A stretch of 64,000 nt of DNA from Shewanella aestuarii (lineage in GTDB: Bacteria; Pseudomonadota; Gammaproteobacteria; Enterobacterales; Shewanellaceae): contig NZ_BMOT01000001.1 of the NCBI RefSeq assembly GCF_014647215.1, positions 496,001-560,000 on the forward strand, written 5' to 3'. How positions within the stretch are numbered: position 1 is the stretch's first letter; each line of letters begins with the position of its first letter. The translations under genes were made by a program, and so were the position numbers. Shown here in pieces: positions 20,087 through 29,463 of this stretch. The notes below the pieces were generated by a model, which was not told the DNA's origin, made no database searches, and was given only the letters and a program-made list of their open reading frames with translations.

Positions 20087-20178
20087 ATACTATATTTGGC
20101 TAATTAATTCGCGATTAATCTTCAGAAGCATTAAGATAAAGTTTGCTCATAAATTCAATGATTCAAGGATATGTACCC

Positions 20179-20547
20179 ATGAGTAATGATTATACCAATG
20201 GAGATCTAAATCGTGTTAGTAACAAGCTGGTGATCCTATATCGATTAGAACCAGGATGTTTAGGACCTGATGGTATCGATCATATTGAAGTATTTTGTCA
20301 TATAGCCCAAAAAGCTTTGCAATCACTTAATGCCGAGATTTGTCAATGGCAGCTAACACCAAGGTTCGATAAAAATCTAGATGAAACCCAATATAGCCTT
20401 GCGGGAAAAATGTTAACCAAAGACAAAGCCATCAAATACGTACAAGCCTGTGATGCTGAACTCAGTCAACTTGAAGAGTTTTTTCAAGACAAATTAACTG
20501 AACTTATTAACAAATATATTGCGAGGAAACTTCCTTCATCTCAGTAG
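20179..20547 (+). CDS. Uncharacterised small protein (122 aa)
   Basis: I do not recognise this protein. It is hydrophilic and probably cytosolic. The N-terminal half holds LVILYRLEPGCLGPDGIDHIEVFCHIAQ (about 18-45), and the C-terminal 50 residues look like a long amphipathic helix (ACDAELSQLEEFFQDKLTELINKYIARKL). The open frame extends up to 20143, but AAGGA at 20165-20169 lies nine bases before ATG 20179, so that start is preferred. It precedes the RecQ-family gene by 22 bases and is probably cotranscribed with it. No function is proposed. Confidence 0.65.
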   Translation: MSNDYTNGDLNRVSNKLVILYRLEPGCLGPDGIDHIEVFCHIAQKALQSLNAEICQWQLTPRFDKNLDETQYSLAGKMLTKDKAIKYVQACDAELSQLEEFFQDKLTELINKYIARKLPSSQ

Positions 20548-20569
20548 TATAAAAGACTAGGAAAAATCG

Positions 20570-22528
20570 ATGAGCGACCGCCAAGAGCATTCAAGATTAT
20601 CACTCCAATTACTGCATCACTTCGGTTTTGAATCATTTAGGGAAGGGCAGTTAGCCACTATTCAACAGGTCATTGACGGTCATTCATCGTTAGCGATATT
20701 TCCAACCGGTTCTGGTAAGTCGCTGTGTTATCAACTTAGCGCAATCAACTTACCTCATGTCACCTTGGTAATTTCTCCATTATTAGCACTGATCCAAGAT
20801 CAACTAATATTTTTAAAGTCCAAAGGTATTCAAGCCGAAAGCATAGACTCCAGCATGACCCCACAGCAAATTCAAACTGTGATGCAATTGGTCAAACAGG
20901 GCCAATGTAAAATTCTGATGGTGTCTGTTGAACGTTTTAAAAATGAGCGTTTCAGACAATTTCTTTCGCAAATTACGGTTTCTCAGCTTGTGGTTGACGA
21001 AGCGCATTGTATTTCTGAGTGGGGGCATAATTTTAGGCCTGACTATTTAAAAATACCTCAGATTTGTCGTACTTTTTCCATTCCGCAAGTATTATTGCTT
21101 ACCGCTACAGCAACCAAAAAGGTGAAATTGGACATGTGTGCTCGATTTAATATTGAGCCGCAGCATGTGGTGCAAACGGGTTTTTATCGTAGCAATCTGA
21201 ATTTGCAAATCGAGCCAGTGGAACAAGCCAATAAAAATGATGTTTTAGTTAACAATATTAGCCATTTAACTGGCTGTGGCATTGTGTATGTAACGCTTCA
21301 ACAAACAGCAGTGCATGTTGCTGATCACCTTAAAGCTGCGGGCATAAATGCCAGTGCTTACCATGCCGGAATGGACACAGAATCAAGACAAATGATTCAA
21401 CAGCAATTTATGTCCAATCAAGTGCAAGTAATTGTTGCGACCATTGCATTTGGGATGGGTATTGATAAATCTGACATTCGCTTTGTTATTCATTATGACA
21501 TACCTAAGTCAATTGAGAACTATAGCCAAGAGATTGGGCGAGCAGGCAGGGACGGCCAGCCATCAACCTGTATTACGTTAGCGAATTTAGACGGTTTAAA
21601 CACCATTGAAAACTTCGTTTATGCCGATACACCTGATTTGCAGGATATTCAAACCTTACTTAACATTATTAGGCATGAAACGGATCAAACTGGAAAATGG
21701 GAGATGCAAGAACTCGCACTTTCAAAAGCTTGTAATATCAAATCTTTGCCGTTAAAAACCTTATTAGTACAACTGGAACTGCACAACATCCTTGAACCTA
21801 GCTTTGCCTATTTTGCCGATTTTAAGTATCAACTTTTAGTCGAAAAATCAGAGTTACTTAGCCGTTTTAATCGTTCTAGAGCTGCCTTTTTACAACAAAT
21901 TTTCCAACATACTCAGTTTAAAAAAGTCTGGGGACAGTTAGATTTTGATGGCTTACATCAAGCGACTCAAGAACCTCGCGCTAAGATTGTTGCCGCGTTG
22001 GAATATTTAGCAGAGCAAGATCTGATTATTTTAGAAACAAAAAAAATGACTCAGGTATTTCATGTTAATATGGTCAATCTTGTTGAGCATGCAATTGCTG
22101 AACAAATGCAGCGGTACTTTAAAGACAAAGAAGTTAAAGAAATACAACGTATTGCCCAATTAGTTCGTTTTTTTGAGCTAGAGTCTTGTTTATCAAATAA
22201 CCTAGCCCGTTATTTTGATGATAAAAATGCTCCTATTCATTGCCATCATTGTAGTGTTTGCGATGGTCGAACAGCAAAATTACCCATAACTCAGATTAAA
22301 CAAGTTATTGATGATGCTAAACTTAGACAATACATAGATGAATTAAAACAACACGTTGCCAGTAAAAATATTACTTTAACCCATACTACAATTATTAAGT
22401 TTTTAGCGGGTATGAGTGTGCCGATATTTGCTCGGTTGAAAGTTAATAATTTAGCTGGGCACGGGGCGTTAAATGAATGGCGTTATCAAGATATCGCAAA
22501 TGCAATAAACACTTTGGAGGATAAATGA
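20570..22528 (+). CDS. RecQ-family ATP-dependent DNA helicase
   Basis: This 652-aa superfamily 2 helicase carries all expected motifs: FESFREGQ (motif 0, about 19-26), FPTGSGKS (Walker A, about 44-51), VVDEAHCISEWGHNFRPDY (DEAH plus the aromatic-rich loop, about 141-159), LTATA, and IGRAGRDGQPS (motif VI, about 322-332). Possible zinc-binding cysteines occur in a C-terminal segment (LESCLSNNLARYF then CHHCSVCDG, about 540-565). No HRDC domain is evident at the C-terminus. It is therefore a RecQ relative rather than a plain RecQ orthologue, and no symbol is given. The role should be 3'-5' unwinding in recombination or repair. Its stop overlaps the next start (ATGA). Confidence 0.85.
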   Translation: MSDRQEHSRLSLQLLHHFGFESFREGQLATIQQVIDGHSSLAIFPTGSGKSLCYQLSAINLPHVTLVISPLLALIQDQLIFLKSKGIQAESIDSSMTPQQIQTVMQLVKQGQCKILMVSVERFKNERFRQFLSQITVSQLVVDEAHCISEWGHNFRPDYLKIPQICRTFSIPQVLLLTATATKKVKLDMCARFNIEPQHVVQTGFYRSNLNLQIEPVEQANKNDVLVNNISHLTGCGIVYVTLQQTAVHVADHLKAAGINASAYHAGMDTESRQMIQQQFMSNQVQVIVATIAFGMGIDKSDIRFVIHYDIPKSIENYSQEIGRAGRDGQPSTCITLANLDGLNTIENFVYADTPDLQDIQTLLNIIRHETDQTGKWEMQELALSKACNIKSLPLKTLLVQLELHNILEPSFAYFADFKYQLLVEKSELLSRFNRSRAAFLQQIFQHTQFKKVWGQLDFDGLHQATQEPRAKIVAALEYLAEQDLIILETKKMTQVFHVNMVNLVEHAIAEQMQRYFKDKEVKEIQRIAQLVRFFELESCLSNNLARYFDDKNAPIHCHHCSVCDGRTAKLPITQIKQVIDDAKLRQYIDELKQHVASKNITLTHTTIIKFLAGMSVPIFARLKVNNLAGHGALNEWRYQDIANAINTLEDK

Positions 22529-22800
22529 TAACTGACAGTGATGAATTATTAAAAAAACATTCCAATCTAATCCACAGTGATGGGGTTACAGTTGAATCGC
22601 ACACCCAGCGAGAGCAAGGTGAATGGTTTTTACAAACATTAATGGTTAAAGGTTATGATGTACCTTTTAAGTATCGCCGTAATAAAAAATATAAAAATCT
22701 AACCGGACAAAAAGTCAATTTAACCTATTATCCAAAAGAAGAGGTTATTGCAGGCTTTAAAGTTGAAACCATGCAAGTGGTGCGGATCAGAAGATATTAG
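22525..22800 (+). CDS. Uncharacterised small basic protein (91 aa), coupled to the RecQ-like gene
   Basis: The start codon overlaps the stop of the RecQ-like helicase (ATGA, four bases), so translation is probably coupled and a shared role is possible. The protein is basic and polar. The middle part GEWFLQTLMVKGYDVPFKYRRNKKYKNLTGQKVNLTYYPK (about 31-70) looks like a small beta-rich fold with a cluster of Lys/Arg/Tyr that could bind nucleic acid, which is only a guess. No cysteine or membrane segment is present. I do not recognise a named family. Confidence 0.65.
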   Translation: MITDSDELLKKHSNLIHSDGVTVESHTQREQGEWFLQTLMVKGYDVPFKYRRNKKYKNLTGQKVNLTYYPKEEVIAGFKVETMQVVRIRRY

Positions 22801-22817
22801 TTTAGCGATAAACTTAA

Positions 22818-22836
22818 GCTCGGCGTGCAACCGAGC
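22818..22836. terminator. Weak hairpin between convergent genes
   Basis: GCTCGG/CCGAGC with a 7-base loop lies between the convergent stops at 22800 and 22854. It lacks a good T-run on either strand, so it is a weak candidate. Confidence 0.3.
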
Positions 22837-22853
22837 GTAAGAAAAAACACATA

Positions 22854-23399
22854 TTATTTGCTAAAATTGAATGGGGATTCCGCGCGCCAAACTCTATATC
22901 GCAATTCAGTATTTTCCGGTAAATAATATATTTTGGGTAAACGACTGTCGTACTTAACCTTGATACTTTCCCCTAACATAACAAATTGAGTTGTTTTAGG
23001 TTCGGTGCACATCATCATAGTGCTTGGTCCAGACATGATCTTATCGACTTTATAATAATCATATCCCCATCCTTCAAGAGTGATTTTTTGCAAATCACCC
23101 ATCAATTTATGTCGATTACAATCAACCAGTTTATTTTGGCCGATTTGAATCTCGATTAGAAAATCGTCTTCATTCGCTAATTTCTTAAGCGTAATCACGT
23201 GTTGTTGCATACCAGTTTCAGCAACAGGGAACATTTTTATTTGTTGCGAAGTACTTGGTTGACTAGCAGTAAATACCCCTGTTTGAATTGATGGAGTATT
23301 CAGTTCATTCTGTTTGATAGGACTTGTTGCCATTGCACTTCCTGAGACTGCAAAACCAAAACCGATAAAAGCAGCCATTAAACGGGATGTTTTAATCAT
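22854..23399 (-). CDS. eco: Ecotin, periplasmic serine protease inhibitor
   Basis: Ecotin is a dimeric periplasmic inhibitor of trypsin-fold serine proteases. The 181-aa precursor has a signal peptide cleaved after about residue 24 (GSAMA). The mature part matches E. coli ecotin along its core: MFPVAETGMQQHVITL, the IGQ...DCNRHKLMGDLQKITLEGWGYDYYKVDK block (about 103-142), and KVKYDSRLPKIYYLPENTELRYRVWRAE near the end. The reactive loop is PSTMMMCTEP, with Met at the P1 position as in E. coli, and the disulphide cysteines (DCN and MMC) are kept. A linker rich in Ser/Thr/Gln (about 25-70) is longer than in E. coli. It is monocistronic. GAGG five bases before the start supports the called ATG. 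Confidence 0.92.
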   Translation of the reverse strand: MIKTSRLMAAFIGFGFAVSGSAMATSPIKQNELNTPSIQTGVFTASQPSTSQQIKMFPVAETGMQQHVITLKKLANEDDFLIEIQIGQNKLVDCNRHKLMGDLQKITLEGWGYDYYKVDKIMSGPSTMMMCTEPKTTQFVMLGESIKVKYDSRLPKIYYLPENTELRYRVWRAESPFNFSK

Positions 23400-23659
23400 A
23401 AAAACCTCTGTTGAAAGCCTTAATTTTTAAAGACTTTTAAATGATGTAATTCTGTAACGATAAGTGTAAACGTAATTTTTATTGAATAGGGTTAAAAATT
23501 CTAAAAAAACTTCTCAACTTGATTTTGTTTATTATTTTGCGATAAATACGCAAATTAGCACTAACATATAACAGGTAAACATTTGTTTTCCTGTAACAAG
23601 TATGACATAACATAGTGACAAGATTTAACATGACAATAGATATTCTTAGGTAGTCCTTG

Positions 23660-24691
23660 ATGATGCAACATAACCAAAACATAGAACAAACTGCTGACAT
23701 ATTAAGATTGGCCGTGCCTAAAATGACAGATCTTGATATTCCTATTACCCCAGAAAACTATGCCATCTGGTATGATTACTTTGCTGAAACAAACTTAAAT
23801 TTAAAACGCGCCATCGATGGACTGATTGCCAATCAAGTTGTGTTTACCCCTAGTGTAAATGCCGGACTTTATAATCGTTTTATTGAAGAGCGTAGCCCTG
23901 AAATCATTGAAAATGTTCAAATTGAAACTCAAATTCTAATAAAAAGCTTATTTAACAAAATTGAAGAGGTAACCGAAGGGACAAGTTCCTTTGGTGAAAA
24001 CCTACACCAGTTTGGCAGCCAATTGCAGCAAAACCCCACAGCAGAAGAACTGAGTGGGTTGGTATTTAATTTAGTCGCAGAAGTCGACCAAGTCATAGCC
24101 ACCAATGCAAAAATGAAAACCGATTTATCAGCACTTAGTGAGGAACTATTTAATCTTAAAGATGAAATGGATAATTTAAGTAAAGTCGCTATGACCGATG
24201 AGTTAACATCTTTAAATAACCGCAGAGCCTATGAAGCTTTTGCCTTAGAGCAACTTACACGTTTTCAAGATGCACAGGTTGATTGCTGTTTATTATTAAT
24301 TGATATTGATCATTTTAAAATTTTTAATGATACCTACGGCCATCTAATTGGCGATAAAGTGTTAGCTTATGTGGCTTTAGCGCTAAAGAACGCCGTTAAA
24401 GGTGATGACTTTGTCGCCCGTTACGGCGGTGAAGAATTTATTATTATGCTTCCAGACACTAAAATAGCTGACGCATTGACAGTGGCAGAAAAGCTACGTG
24501 AACGGGTATGTGCCAAGCAGCTCACTATTGGCAAAGAAACCAAGCAAAATTTAGGTCATATTACCGTATCTATTGGAGTGGCTAAGTTTAAAACGGGAGA
24601 TGATCTCGATACATTACTAGCAAGGGCGGATAAACAATTATATTTGGCTAAATCTGATGGCAGAAACTGCGTCAAATATTATCAAGAATAA
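23660..24691 (+). CDS. Diguanylate cyclase (GGDEF), soluble
   Basis: This 343-aa protein should make cyclic di-GMP from two GTP. The N-terminal 170 residues are helical and without membrane segments. The GGDEF domain occupies about 180-343, with MTDELTSLNNRRAY at its start, DIDHFKIFNDTYGHLIGD (substrate and metal binding) and the active-site motif GGEEF (about 262). The inhibitory RxxD site five residues before GGEEF reads KGDD, so the arginine is replaced by Lys and product inhibition may be weak. The frame begins with TTG 23657, but the adjoining ATG 23660 is the likelier start, with AGG about nine bases ahead. It ends 17 bases from a convergent GGDEF gene. Confidence 0.88.
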   Translation: MMQHNQNIEQTADILRLAVPKMTDLDIPITPENYAIWYDYFAETNLNLKRAIDGLIANQVVFTPSVNAGLYNRFIEERSPEIIENVQIETQILIKSLFNKIEEVTEGTSSFGENLHQFGSQLQQNPTAEELSGLVFNLVAEVDQVIATNAKMKTDLSALSEELFNLKDEMDNLSKVAMTDELTSLNNRRAYEAFALEQLTRFQDAQVDCCLLLIDIDHFKIFNDTYGHLIGDKVLAYVALALKNAVKGDDFVARYGGEEFIIMLPDTKIADALTVAEKLRERVCAKQLTIGKETKQNLGHITVSIGVAKFKTGDDLDTLLARADKQLYLAKSDGRNCVKYYQE

Positions 24692-24708
24692 CGTTTTAGT
24701 GACTAAAA

Positions 24709-25761
24709 TTACGCAGCAGAAATCGATCGATTTCTGCCTAATTTTTTGGCTTCATAAAGCGCTTTATCGGCATCATTAATTAGCTGATCAACTGACAGTC
24801 CCATATGATACTCTTTAACCCCAATACTGATTGTGACCTTAATGTCTTCATCATCTAGACTCACAGATTGTTCAAATACAGCACTCCTCAATCGCTCAGC
24901 CACTTCAAAAGCCTCTATCTGATCAGTCTGCGGCAAAATAAATAAAAACTCTTCACCGCCCCAACGTGAAACATAATCAGTTTGATTTTTTGTTCTTTGA
25001 AATACTTCAGATATTTTAACCAGCACTAAATCACCCGCACCATGGCCATATTTATCGTTTACAAGCTTAAAGTAATCGATATCACATAATAAAATCGAAA
25101 ATCGCTGTTCAGGGTTAAACACGGCGATATTTTGATTCAATTTAAGTTGCGCATCTCGACGATTATGTAATCCAGTTAATTCGTCAAAATGCGCTAATTT
25201 ATGTAACTTTTGATTCAATTCTAGGGCATTGTTGTACAATTCATTGCGAGAAAACTCATATAAAGCGGATAAAAAACTGATGGTTAAAAATGAGTAAAGT
25301 AAACGTAATTTAAATTCAAAAGGGTAAATGTCTTGGGCGTAAACTGAGTGTGGAAAAAACATAATTAAACAAGTCAATGACACAAAAATGGCAATATTAA
25401 GCAGCCCCTTTTTTAAACCATGAACATACAAAGATACAGGTGGAACAATAAAAATCCATAAGGGGCCAGTGGAAGCCACTCCACCGGTGTAAACAAGGTA
25501 CAACATTAAAATATAAAGTGAATAAATGATGATATAAGAACTGAGTTTGACCTTGCCTTTATTTTTAACCCAATAAAATGCTAACCCATAAATCGCGCTT
25601 GCGCTAAGTAAGCACAAGGCAAGGGGCGTGTCATTGTTTAACAGCGCAAAACACATCATCAAAAAGGTTATTGACAGACCTACTAGTGAGAACAAGGCGA
25701 TCACACGGGCTTGTTGCAATTCTCCAAAACGCTGTAGTTTGTTCTGGTTCTTTATTCTCAA
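24709..25761 (-). CDS. Membrane-anchored diguanylate cyclase (GGDEF)
   Basis: This 350-aa protein has a membrane part with about six hydrophobic segments (residues 20-165) and a cytoplasmic GGDEF domain (about 185-350). DELTGLHNRRDAQ opens the domain, DIDYFKLVNDKYGHGAGD and GGEEFLFI (about 268) form the active site, and KLGRNR closes it. The inhibitory-site position reads NQTD, so its arginine is missing. The start is a TTG at 25761, with AAGGA seven bases upstream on the minus strand; no ATG lies near. The membrane part probably senses a signal, but I do not recognise a named sensor domain. The gene converges with another diguanylate cyclase gene, with only a TTTTAGTGACTAAAA palindrome between them. 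Confidence 0.85.
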   Translation of the reverse strand: MRIKNQNKLQRFGELQQARVIALFSLVGLSITFLMMCFALLNNDTPLALCLLSASAIYGLAFYWVKNKGKVKLSSYIIIYSLYILMLYLVYTGGVASTGPLWIFIVPPVSLYVHGLKKGLLNIAIFVSLTCLIMFFPHSVYAQDIYPFEFKLRLLYSFLTISFLSALYEFSRNELYNNALELNQKLHKLAHFDELTGLHNRRDAQLKLNQNIAVFNPEQRFSILLCDIDYFKLVNDKYGHGAGDLVLVKISEVFQRTKNQTDYVSRWGGEEFLFILPQTDQIEAFEVAERLRSAVFEQSVSLDDEDIKVTISIGVKEYHMGLSVDQLINDADKALYEAKKLGRNRSISAA

Positions 25762-25991
25762 AAGGTGTTCCTTACCAAGGTGACCGTTTTCTCAATAGTA
25801 TCATCGAGAGTTATAATGGCAAATTGTTGTTTACTATATGAAATAGTCATAAAAACTATATAAGCTGCTTAATTATAAGCCGTTTACAGCATTTATGAAT
25901 GCTTTAAACCCTGATGAATAGATATCAAATATTCAATCAGTTAATATTCATTGCATCAAATAGAAATTATTGCATCAAGGGCCGAGTATTT

Positions 25992-26909
25992 ATGACACAA
26001 GACGTTTATTTTCCAATAGGAACTCCTGGACAACCATGGAATGAACAACACAAGGCGCAGTGGTTAGCGCAAGTGACAATCAAACGTAGTTATCAAGATG
26101 AAGTGGTTAGTCAGTTATCTGATTTAAATGATGTATTTGAGCAGGTCAATTACGGCTCGCTTGATTTTGATCCTGTGAAATATCCACTATTTGCATTCAA
26201 ATCTAAACAGTGGGATAGCAATAAAAAAACAATTTTGGTTACCGGCGGAGTACATGGTTACGAAACCAGTGGTGTGCATGGTGCAATCCAATTTTTAAAG
26301 ACTAAAGCAGCCTCTTATCAGACTTTCTTTAATATTGTTGTCGCGCCCTGTGTTAGCCCTTGGGGATATGAAACGATTAATCGTTGGAACCCTTATGCAG
26401 TAGATCCAAATCGTTCATTTTATGCCAATAGCCCAGCCAATGAATCCGCAGCATTAATGTCCTTTGTCGCCACTCTGGGTGATATTTATGCTCATATTGA
26501 CTTGCACGAGACTACAGACACTGATGAGCTAGAGTTTCGTCCAGCACTATCTGCACGAGATGGTAAACACTATGAAAAGGGGATTATTCCAGATGGTTTT
26601 TACCTAGTCGGTGATTCTGATAACCCAAGCCCTGAATTTCAAAAAGCTATCATTGAATCTGTTGAAAAAGTTACCCATATAGCACCTGACGATGACGGTG
26701 AATTAATTGGTGTTGCCATAGAACAGTTTGGGGTAATCAATTATCCAACTAAGAAATTGGGATTATGTGCTGGAATGACTAATAACCAATTCAATACCAC
26801 CACAGAGGTATACCCAGACAGTCCCTTAGTGACAATTAAGCAATGTAATGATGCTCAGGTTGCTGCGATCACTGGGGCGTTTGACTATATCATTGATTAT
26901 TTAAAGTAA
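25992..26909 (+). CDS. M14-family zinc carboxypeptidase-like protein
   Basis: This 305-aa protein is a zinc metallocarboxypeptidase relative. The zinc ligands appear in VTGGVHGYETSG (His and Glu, about 84-95) and HIDLHET (about 169-175), and the catalytic glutamate is in TTTEVYPDS (about 267-275). DPNRSFYANSPANESAAL is a conserved arginine-bearing segment. There is no signal peptide, so the enzyme should be cytosolic and may act on peptides or amidated small molecules. The frame is open up to 25914, but ATG 25992 gives the compact M14 N-terminus and is preferred. The gene stands alone, followed by a 462-base gap. Confidence 0.8.
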   Translation: MTQDVYFPIGTPGQPWNEQHKAQWLAQVTIKRSYQDEVVSQLSDLNDVFEQVNYGSLDFDPVKYPLFAFKSKQWDSNKKTILVTGGVHGYETSGVHGAIQFLKTKAASYQTFFNIVVAPCVSPWGYETINRWNPYAVDPNRSFYANSPANESAALMSFVATLGDIYAHIDLHETTDTDELEFRPALSARDGKHYEKGIIPDGFYLVGDSDNPSPEFQKAIIESVEKVTHIAPDDDGELIGVAIEQFGVINYPTKKLGLCAGMTNNQFNTTTEVYPDSPLVTIKQCNDAQVAAITGAFDYIIDYLK

Positions 26910-27096
26910 GCGTTTTTGGGCCTGTTGAGCTTTAAAAGGTTATTTTACAGGGAAGGGTTCAGCAAGAAACTCTTACTATTTGTTGAATGCATCTTTGTGA
27001 ATACAGAGTTGCTTAGATGGCAGGGTTCAACCCACGGCCTCAATAAAACGTTTTAACTCGAACAAAATTCAACCAGCAAAGAACACAGACCTATTG

Positions 27097-27131
27097 CAAC
27101 ACTAAAGCAAAATGTACTTGCTTTAGTGTTG
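27097..27131 (+). repeat. Perfect 14-bp inverted repeat with 7-base loop
   Basis: CAACACTAAAGCAA pairs exactly with TTGCTTTAGTGTTG around AATGTAC. No T-run follows. It lies 188 bases after the M14 peptidase gene and 86 bases before the ybiT promoter; it may be a remote terminator, an operator or a small RNA part. Confidence 0.6.
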
Positions 27132-27216
27132 TATCCAATGTGTCACCAGTATTTCGTTATACATTCATTTCTCTGAATAATAATTGCATTGTTTATTGCT
27201 AATACAGGGCTTTTGG

Positions 27217-27245
27217 TTGATACACCCTGTAAAAATCTCTATAAT
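27217..27245 (+). promoter_or_regulatory. Sigma-70 promoter of ybiT
   Basis: TTGATA (27217-27222), a 17-base spacer and a consensus TATAAT (27240-27245). It predicts a leader of about 120 bases before ybiT. Confidence 0.6.
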
Positions 27246-27371
27246 ACAGCGCTTATTTTTGCTCTGTTTTAATACTTTTTTGTCTATGCCTTGCATGGTG
27301 CAGGTCATTATTTTGTCAACTATGCTTGCTAAAGTACGGCATTCGCAGACAACCCGATTTGGAATTTCATT

Positions 27372-28964
27372 TTGATTACTACAGCTAATATCACAATGCA
27401 GTTTGGCGCAAAGCCACTGTTTGAAAACATCTCTGTTAAATTTGGTGGCGGTAATCGCTACGGTTTAATTGGCGCAAATGGTTGTGGTAAATCCACCTTT
27501 ATGAAAATTCTTGCTGGTGATCTAGAGCCATCAAGCGGCAACGTATCATTAGATGTTAATGAGCGTATGGGTAAATTGAACCAGGATCAATTTGCTTATG
27601 AGTCTTTCTCGGTAGTTGATACGGTTATTATGGGTCACCGTGAGCTATGGAAAGTTAAACTTGAGCGCGATCGTATTTACTCACTTCCAGAAATGAGTGA
27701 GGAAGATGGCATTAAAGTGGCTGAGCTCGAAATGGAGTTTGCCGAAATGGATGGCTACACAGCTGAATCACGTGCGGGAGATTTACTCTTAGGCGTGGGT
27801 ATCGGTACTGATCAGCATTTTGGTTTAATGAGTGAAATCGCACCAGGTTTCAAATTACGTGTATTGTTGGCTCAAGCGCTATTTTCTGATCCAGATCTAC
27901 TGCTTCTTGATGAACCAACCAACAACTTGGATATCGATACCATTCGTTGGTTACAAGACATGTTGAACCAACGTAATAGCACCATGATCATCATTTCGCA
28001 TGACCGTTATTTCCTCAACTCAGTTTGTACCCACATGGCTGATCTAGATTACGGCGCTTTACGCGTTTATCCTGGTAACTATGATGAATACATGATGGCG
28101 GCGCAGCAAGCGCGTGAACGTTTGCAATCTGATAATGCTAAGAAAAAAGCTCAGATAGCTGAATTACAAACCTTCGTAGCGCGCTTCTCTGCTAACGCTT
28201 CGAAAGCAAAGCAGGCAACTTCTCGTGCTAAGCAAATTGACAAAATCAAACTTGATGAGATTAAAGCTTCAAGCCGTGTCAATCCGTTTATTCGCTTCGA
28301 GCAAGAAAAGAAATTATTCCGTAATGCTTTAGTCGTTGAAAACCTTGCTAAAGGTTATGATGCGCCATTATTCAGTAACTTAAACCTTATGGTTGAAGTC
28401 GGTGAGCGCATTGCCATTTTGGGTGAAAACGGTATAGGTAAAACAACATTACTACGGACCTTAGTACACGATATCCCACAGGATGAAGGGACAATCCAAT
28501 GGTCTGAAAACTCAAATATTGGCTACTACGCGCAGGATCATGAGTCTGATTTTGCCAATGACATGACCTTGTTTGAATGGATGAGTCAGTGGCGTAAAGA
28601 AAATGATGACGATCAATCAGTGCGTGGCATTTTAGGTCGTATGTTATTTGGGTCTGATGATATTAAAAAGTCAGTTAAAGTATTATCTGGTGGTGAAAAA
28701 GGCCGTATGTATTTCGGCAAGCTCATCATGCAAAAACCTAATATTTTATTGCTTGATGAACCGACCAACCACATGGACATGGAATCGATTGAGTCACTGA
28801 ATAATGCATTAGAGCTTTACGAAGGTACATTAATATTCGTATCTCACGACCGCGCATTTGTGTCTTCTTTGGCTACGCGTATTATTGAAATTACTGCAAA
28901 CGGAATTAATGACTTTAAAGGAACTTATGATGAGTTCCTTGCAAGCAAAGGCATCGAAGGTTAA
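27372..28964 (+). CDS. ybiT: ABC-F family ATP-binding protein YbiT
   Basis: YbiT is a soluble ABC-F protein with two ATP-binding cassettes and no membrane domain; the group acts on ribosomes, and YbiT's exact task is unsettled. The 530-aa product matches E. coli YbiT almost segment by segment. First cassette: Walker [10 protein letters not shown] (about 35-43) and [12 protein letters not shown] (about 176-187). Linker: [19 protein letters not shown] helical stretch around 275. Second cassette: GENGIGKTT (about 352), LSGGEKGRM and [11 protein letters not shown]. The initiation codon is a TTG at 27372, five residues before the conserved NITMQFG, since no ATG occurs in a fitting place. A strong promoter lies about 130 bases upstream, and a terminator follows. 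Confidence 0.93.
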   Translation: MITTANITMQFGAKPLFENISVKFGGGNRYGLIGANGCGKSTFMKILAGDLEPSSGNVSLDVNERMGKLNQDQFAYESFSVVDTVIMGHRELWKVKLERDRIYSLPEMSEEDGIKVAELEMEFAEMDGYTAESRAGDLLLGVGIGTDQHFGLMSEIAPGFKLRVLLAQALFSDPDLLLLDEPTNNLDIDTIRWLQDMLNQRNSTMIIISHDRYFLNSVCTHMADLDYGALRVYPGNYDEYMMAAQQARERLQSDNAKKKAQIAELQTFVARFSANASKAKQATSRAKQIDKIKLDEIKASSRVNPFIRFEQEKKLFRNALVVENLAKGYDAPLFSNLNLMVEVGERIAILGENGIGKTTLLRTLVHDIPQDEGTIQWSENSNIGYYAQDHESDFANDMTLFEWMSQWRKENDDDQSVRGILGRMLFGSDDIKKSVKVLSGGEKGRMYFGKLIMQKPNILLLDEPTNHMDMESIESLNNALELYEGTLIFVSHDRAFVSSLATRIIEITANGINDFKGTYDEFLASKGIEG

Positions 28965-28985
28965 TTACAATATTTAAAAATAACT

Positions 28986-29018
28986 AAGCCCTGAACGAAA
29001 GTTCGGGGCTTTTTGTTT
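28986..29018 (+). terminator. Terminator of ybiT
   Basis: AAGCCCTGAAC/GTTCGGGGCTT stem (one G-T pair) with loop GAAA, then TTTGTTTT. Confidence 0.88.
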
Positions 29019-29062
29019 TCAGGGATGTAGACTCAATTCATTACTAATCATCAGAGATCATT

Positions 29063-29428
29063 ATGAGCTTAACTCACGAGCAAGTTGTTCAAACTATGAC
29101 AAAAATGCTTTGTCGAAGTAATTTTAATATTAAGAATGTCACCGAATTTATGCTACCTGAGTTAAAAGAAGCGGTTTATTTACATCAAGAAGCTAAAACG
29201 CCTTTATTGATAATTAGACCCGCTTTTGAGGTTTTTTCTGGCGAATTAGCTACCCTTAATGGTGTGCATGCAAAATATGATTATCATCATAATGCACAAA
29301 TGACACGTTTCCCAACACGCCGTAATAAAGGGGTTTCAGAAGTCCATTACGGTTTAGCTTTTAAGTTTGATGACCAAGATGCCGTTGAAGCGTTTATTTC
29401 TCGCCTCATCGAAATAATAACAGGCTGA
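29063..29428 (+). CDS. Uncharacterised protein (121 aa)
   Basis: I do not recognise this protein. It looks like a small alpha/beta soluble domain. The first half holds NFNIKNVTEFMLPELKEAVYLHQ (about 20-42), then PLLIIRPAFEV (about 47-57), and the end is DDQDAVEAFISRLIEIIT. There is no signal or membrane segment and no known catalytic motif. It lies between ybiT's terminator and an alpha/beta hydrolase gene 35 bases downstream, with which it may be cotranscribed. Codon use looks like the neighbouring chromosomal genes. Confidence 0.65.
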   Translation: MSLTHEQVVQTMTKMLCRSNFNIKNVTEFMLPELKEAVYLHQEAKTPLLIIRPAFEVFSGELATLNGVHAKYDYHHNAQMTRFPTRRNKGVSEVHYGLAFKFDDQDAVEAFISRLIEIITG

Positions 29429-29463
29429 CAATGATCGGCTAATTTTAAGTAAAGGAGGCCTTC

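Larger units (their letters stand above)
26910..27371. other. Intergenic region between the M14 peptidase gene and ybiT
   Basis: This 462-base gap contains a perfect 14-bp hairpin (27097-27131) and a near-consensus sigma-70 promoter (27217-27245). A 63-codon open frame at 27184-27375 runs through the promoter and lacks a ribosome binding site, so it is not called. Nothing else was recognised. Confidence 0.55.

Noticed and set aside
27184..27375. 63-codon ORF upstream of ybiT
   Set aside because: It runs through the -35 and -10 elements of the ybiT promoter and lacks a ribosome binding site.
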